Assembly: GCA_029216955.1 (NCBI GenBank)
Contig: JANAVB010005597.1
Coordinates: 44,731,966-44,795,965, forward strand
Source of the DNA: Iris pallida
Taxonomy: Eukaryota; Streptophyta; Magnoliopsida; Asparagales; Iridaceae
Direction: 5' to 3'
DNA length: 64,000 bases
In this document: positions 63,135-64,000 of the stretch, one piece after another
Layout of the letters: every line of letters starts with the position of its first letter
How positions within the stretch are numbered: the first letter of the stretch is position 1
Translations under genes and position numbers: made by a program
Notes under the pieces: generated by a model
Database searches by the model: none
What the model was told of the DNA's origin: nothing
What the model saw: only the letters and a program-made list of their open reading frames with translations

Positions 63135-64000
63135 TGTTATTGCCAGAAACGCCGGGGCACGCTATTCGATGGAAAATACATAAACTGAAACAGTTGTAAA
63201 GACAACGTTTCAAATGCAATTTCTTAAAGAAGGTTTTGCAACAGAAATCCAGAAGGATTCTGCAAATTGCGAGATCTAAAAAGATATCATAATACACGAA
63301 TAATCTAAAGAGATTTGCGTGATCGTAGCAAACTGGCAGTAGTGCCTTCTAAAAAGAAGATACTGACAGAACTGCTAAAGGCAACAGAAGGATGACAGGC
63401 GAGAGATGGAAATGCTGGGGTGAATTATCACCGTTGCTCAAAGCTTTATTCGTCCTCTGCGAACAGCTTCCAGGAACCAGCAAGGTTGACGGAAAACCTT
63501 GGAACACTCCTGCTCTTCTGACTCCTCGGAAGACGGCGAACTCCTCTGGCAATGGCTCTACTCTTCTATCTCTGTTTGAAGTAATAGAACTCACGCGTAC
63601 TAAAATGTACTAGTGTTTGTGTTAAAGAACACGCTCACTACTCTGTTGTGTTAAAGAACACTTAGAGTTTTTCTCCCTGGAATTCTGATTACTTCTACCC
63701 TCAGAGAGAGGAGAGAACCTGCATATATAGCCCACGGGGCGGTTGCCAAGCAGTTGCCTGTACTTCAGGGTAGTGGCAGAACCACTCCTGAACGTGCAGC
63801 AACTGCTGCAACCGTTCCCGCTCTAATATGCAGCCAGCCATACGCACATACGCGGACACGCGGGTACGCGGGTTCGCGGGTTCGCTGCGTACGCTGCCAT
63901 ACGCTGCCTTACGTATACGCGTATTAGCGTTACGTATATGCGTACTGGCTAAGTGCAAAGTACGCCACATTACGCCTCATGAGTCCGAGCCCGAGTCCGA
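63135..64000 (-). repeat. 5' LTR of Copia C, cut by the window end
   Basis: It matches 31509-32440. It lacks some TACGC-type units present in the other LTR (compare 63880-63940 with 32255-32370). A TATA-like CTATATATGC is at 63721-63730 on the minus strand. Confidence 0.92.

Larger units (their letters stand above)
31509..64000 (-). mobile_element. Element C: Ty1/Copia retrotransposon on minus strand, split by element B, cut by window end
   Basis: The 3' LTR is at 31509-32733 and the 5' LTR from 63135 to beyond the window. The minus-strand order is gag, protease, integrase, reverse transcriptase, RNase H, which is the Copia order. Element B (35883-61245) sits inside the integrase coding region with duplication CAGCA. 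C's own length without B is about 7 kb. Stops and frameshifts show it is inactive. The clade within Copia was not resolved. Confidence 0.93.

Overview
The window is nuclear DNA of a flowering plant. It is almost entirely transposable elements nested in one another, and I found no intact host gene. The evidence for a plant is direct: Ty3/Gypsy and Ty1/Copia LTR retrotransposons with plant-type domains, a tRNA-iMet primer site, CACTA, PIF/Harbinger and Mutator-like DNA elements, GT-AG introns of 70-90 nt, and long (AT)n tracts. The species cannot be told from sequence alone.

Layout, left to right. (1) 1-6910: element A, a Gypsy-type element cut by the window start. It has the end of its 5' LTR, a broken gag, no pol, and a 4.2-kb 3' LTR. 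(2) 6911-8730: unassigned AT-rich DNA ending in an (AT)n tract. (3) 8731-21595: element T, a complete but dead Gypsy chromovirus (Tekay/Del-like) with 3.8-3.9-kb LTRs, inserted into the (AT)n tract with target duplication TATAT. (4) 21596-31508: an older mosaic holding a CACTA end, a minisatellite, a broken PIF/Harbinger transposase, a Tourist-like MITE (26292-26565), a Mutator-like element with a GC-rich core (27714-28303) and a Mutator-like MITE (29292-29582). (5) 31509-64000: Copia element C on the minus strand, running off the right edge. Its integrase gene is split by element B (35883-61245, target duplication CAGCA). B is a non-coding, LARD-like Gypsy relative. B was itself invaded by element D (39387-46583, duplication TAGAC, minus strand, in B's 5' LTR) and by CACTA element E (48221-56156, duplication TAA, in B's internal region).

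The most unusual structure is CACTA element E. No transposase is recognisable in it. It has subterminal GCGACGG-type repeats, a GC-rich minisatellite, copies of a roughly 330-bp repeat, two small ORFs that both begin MAP-x-TR just after possible splice acceptors, and four consecutive large inverted repeats (51065-54425). One of these has arms of about 342 bp and an 8-nt loop. Such an array could be transcribed into long hairpin RNA.

Elements A, T and B share LTR 3' ends and a leader hairpin whose stem is kept by different base pairs in B than in A and T. A and B, which lack pol, also share a 282-bp non-coding block not seen in T. The LTRs of A and T carry dense TTGAC (W-box core) arrays, and B carries a small cluster. 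Most nonsense mutations in the A and T genes are CAG to TAG, as expected from decay of methylated CHG sites.
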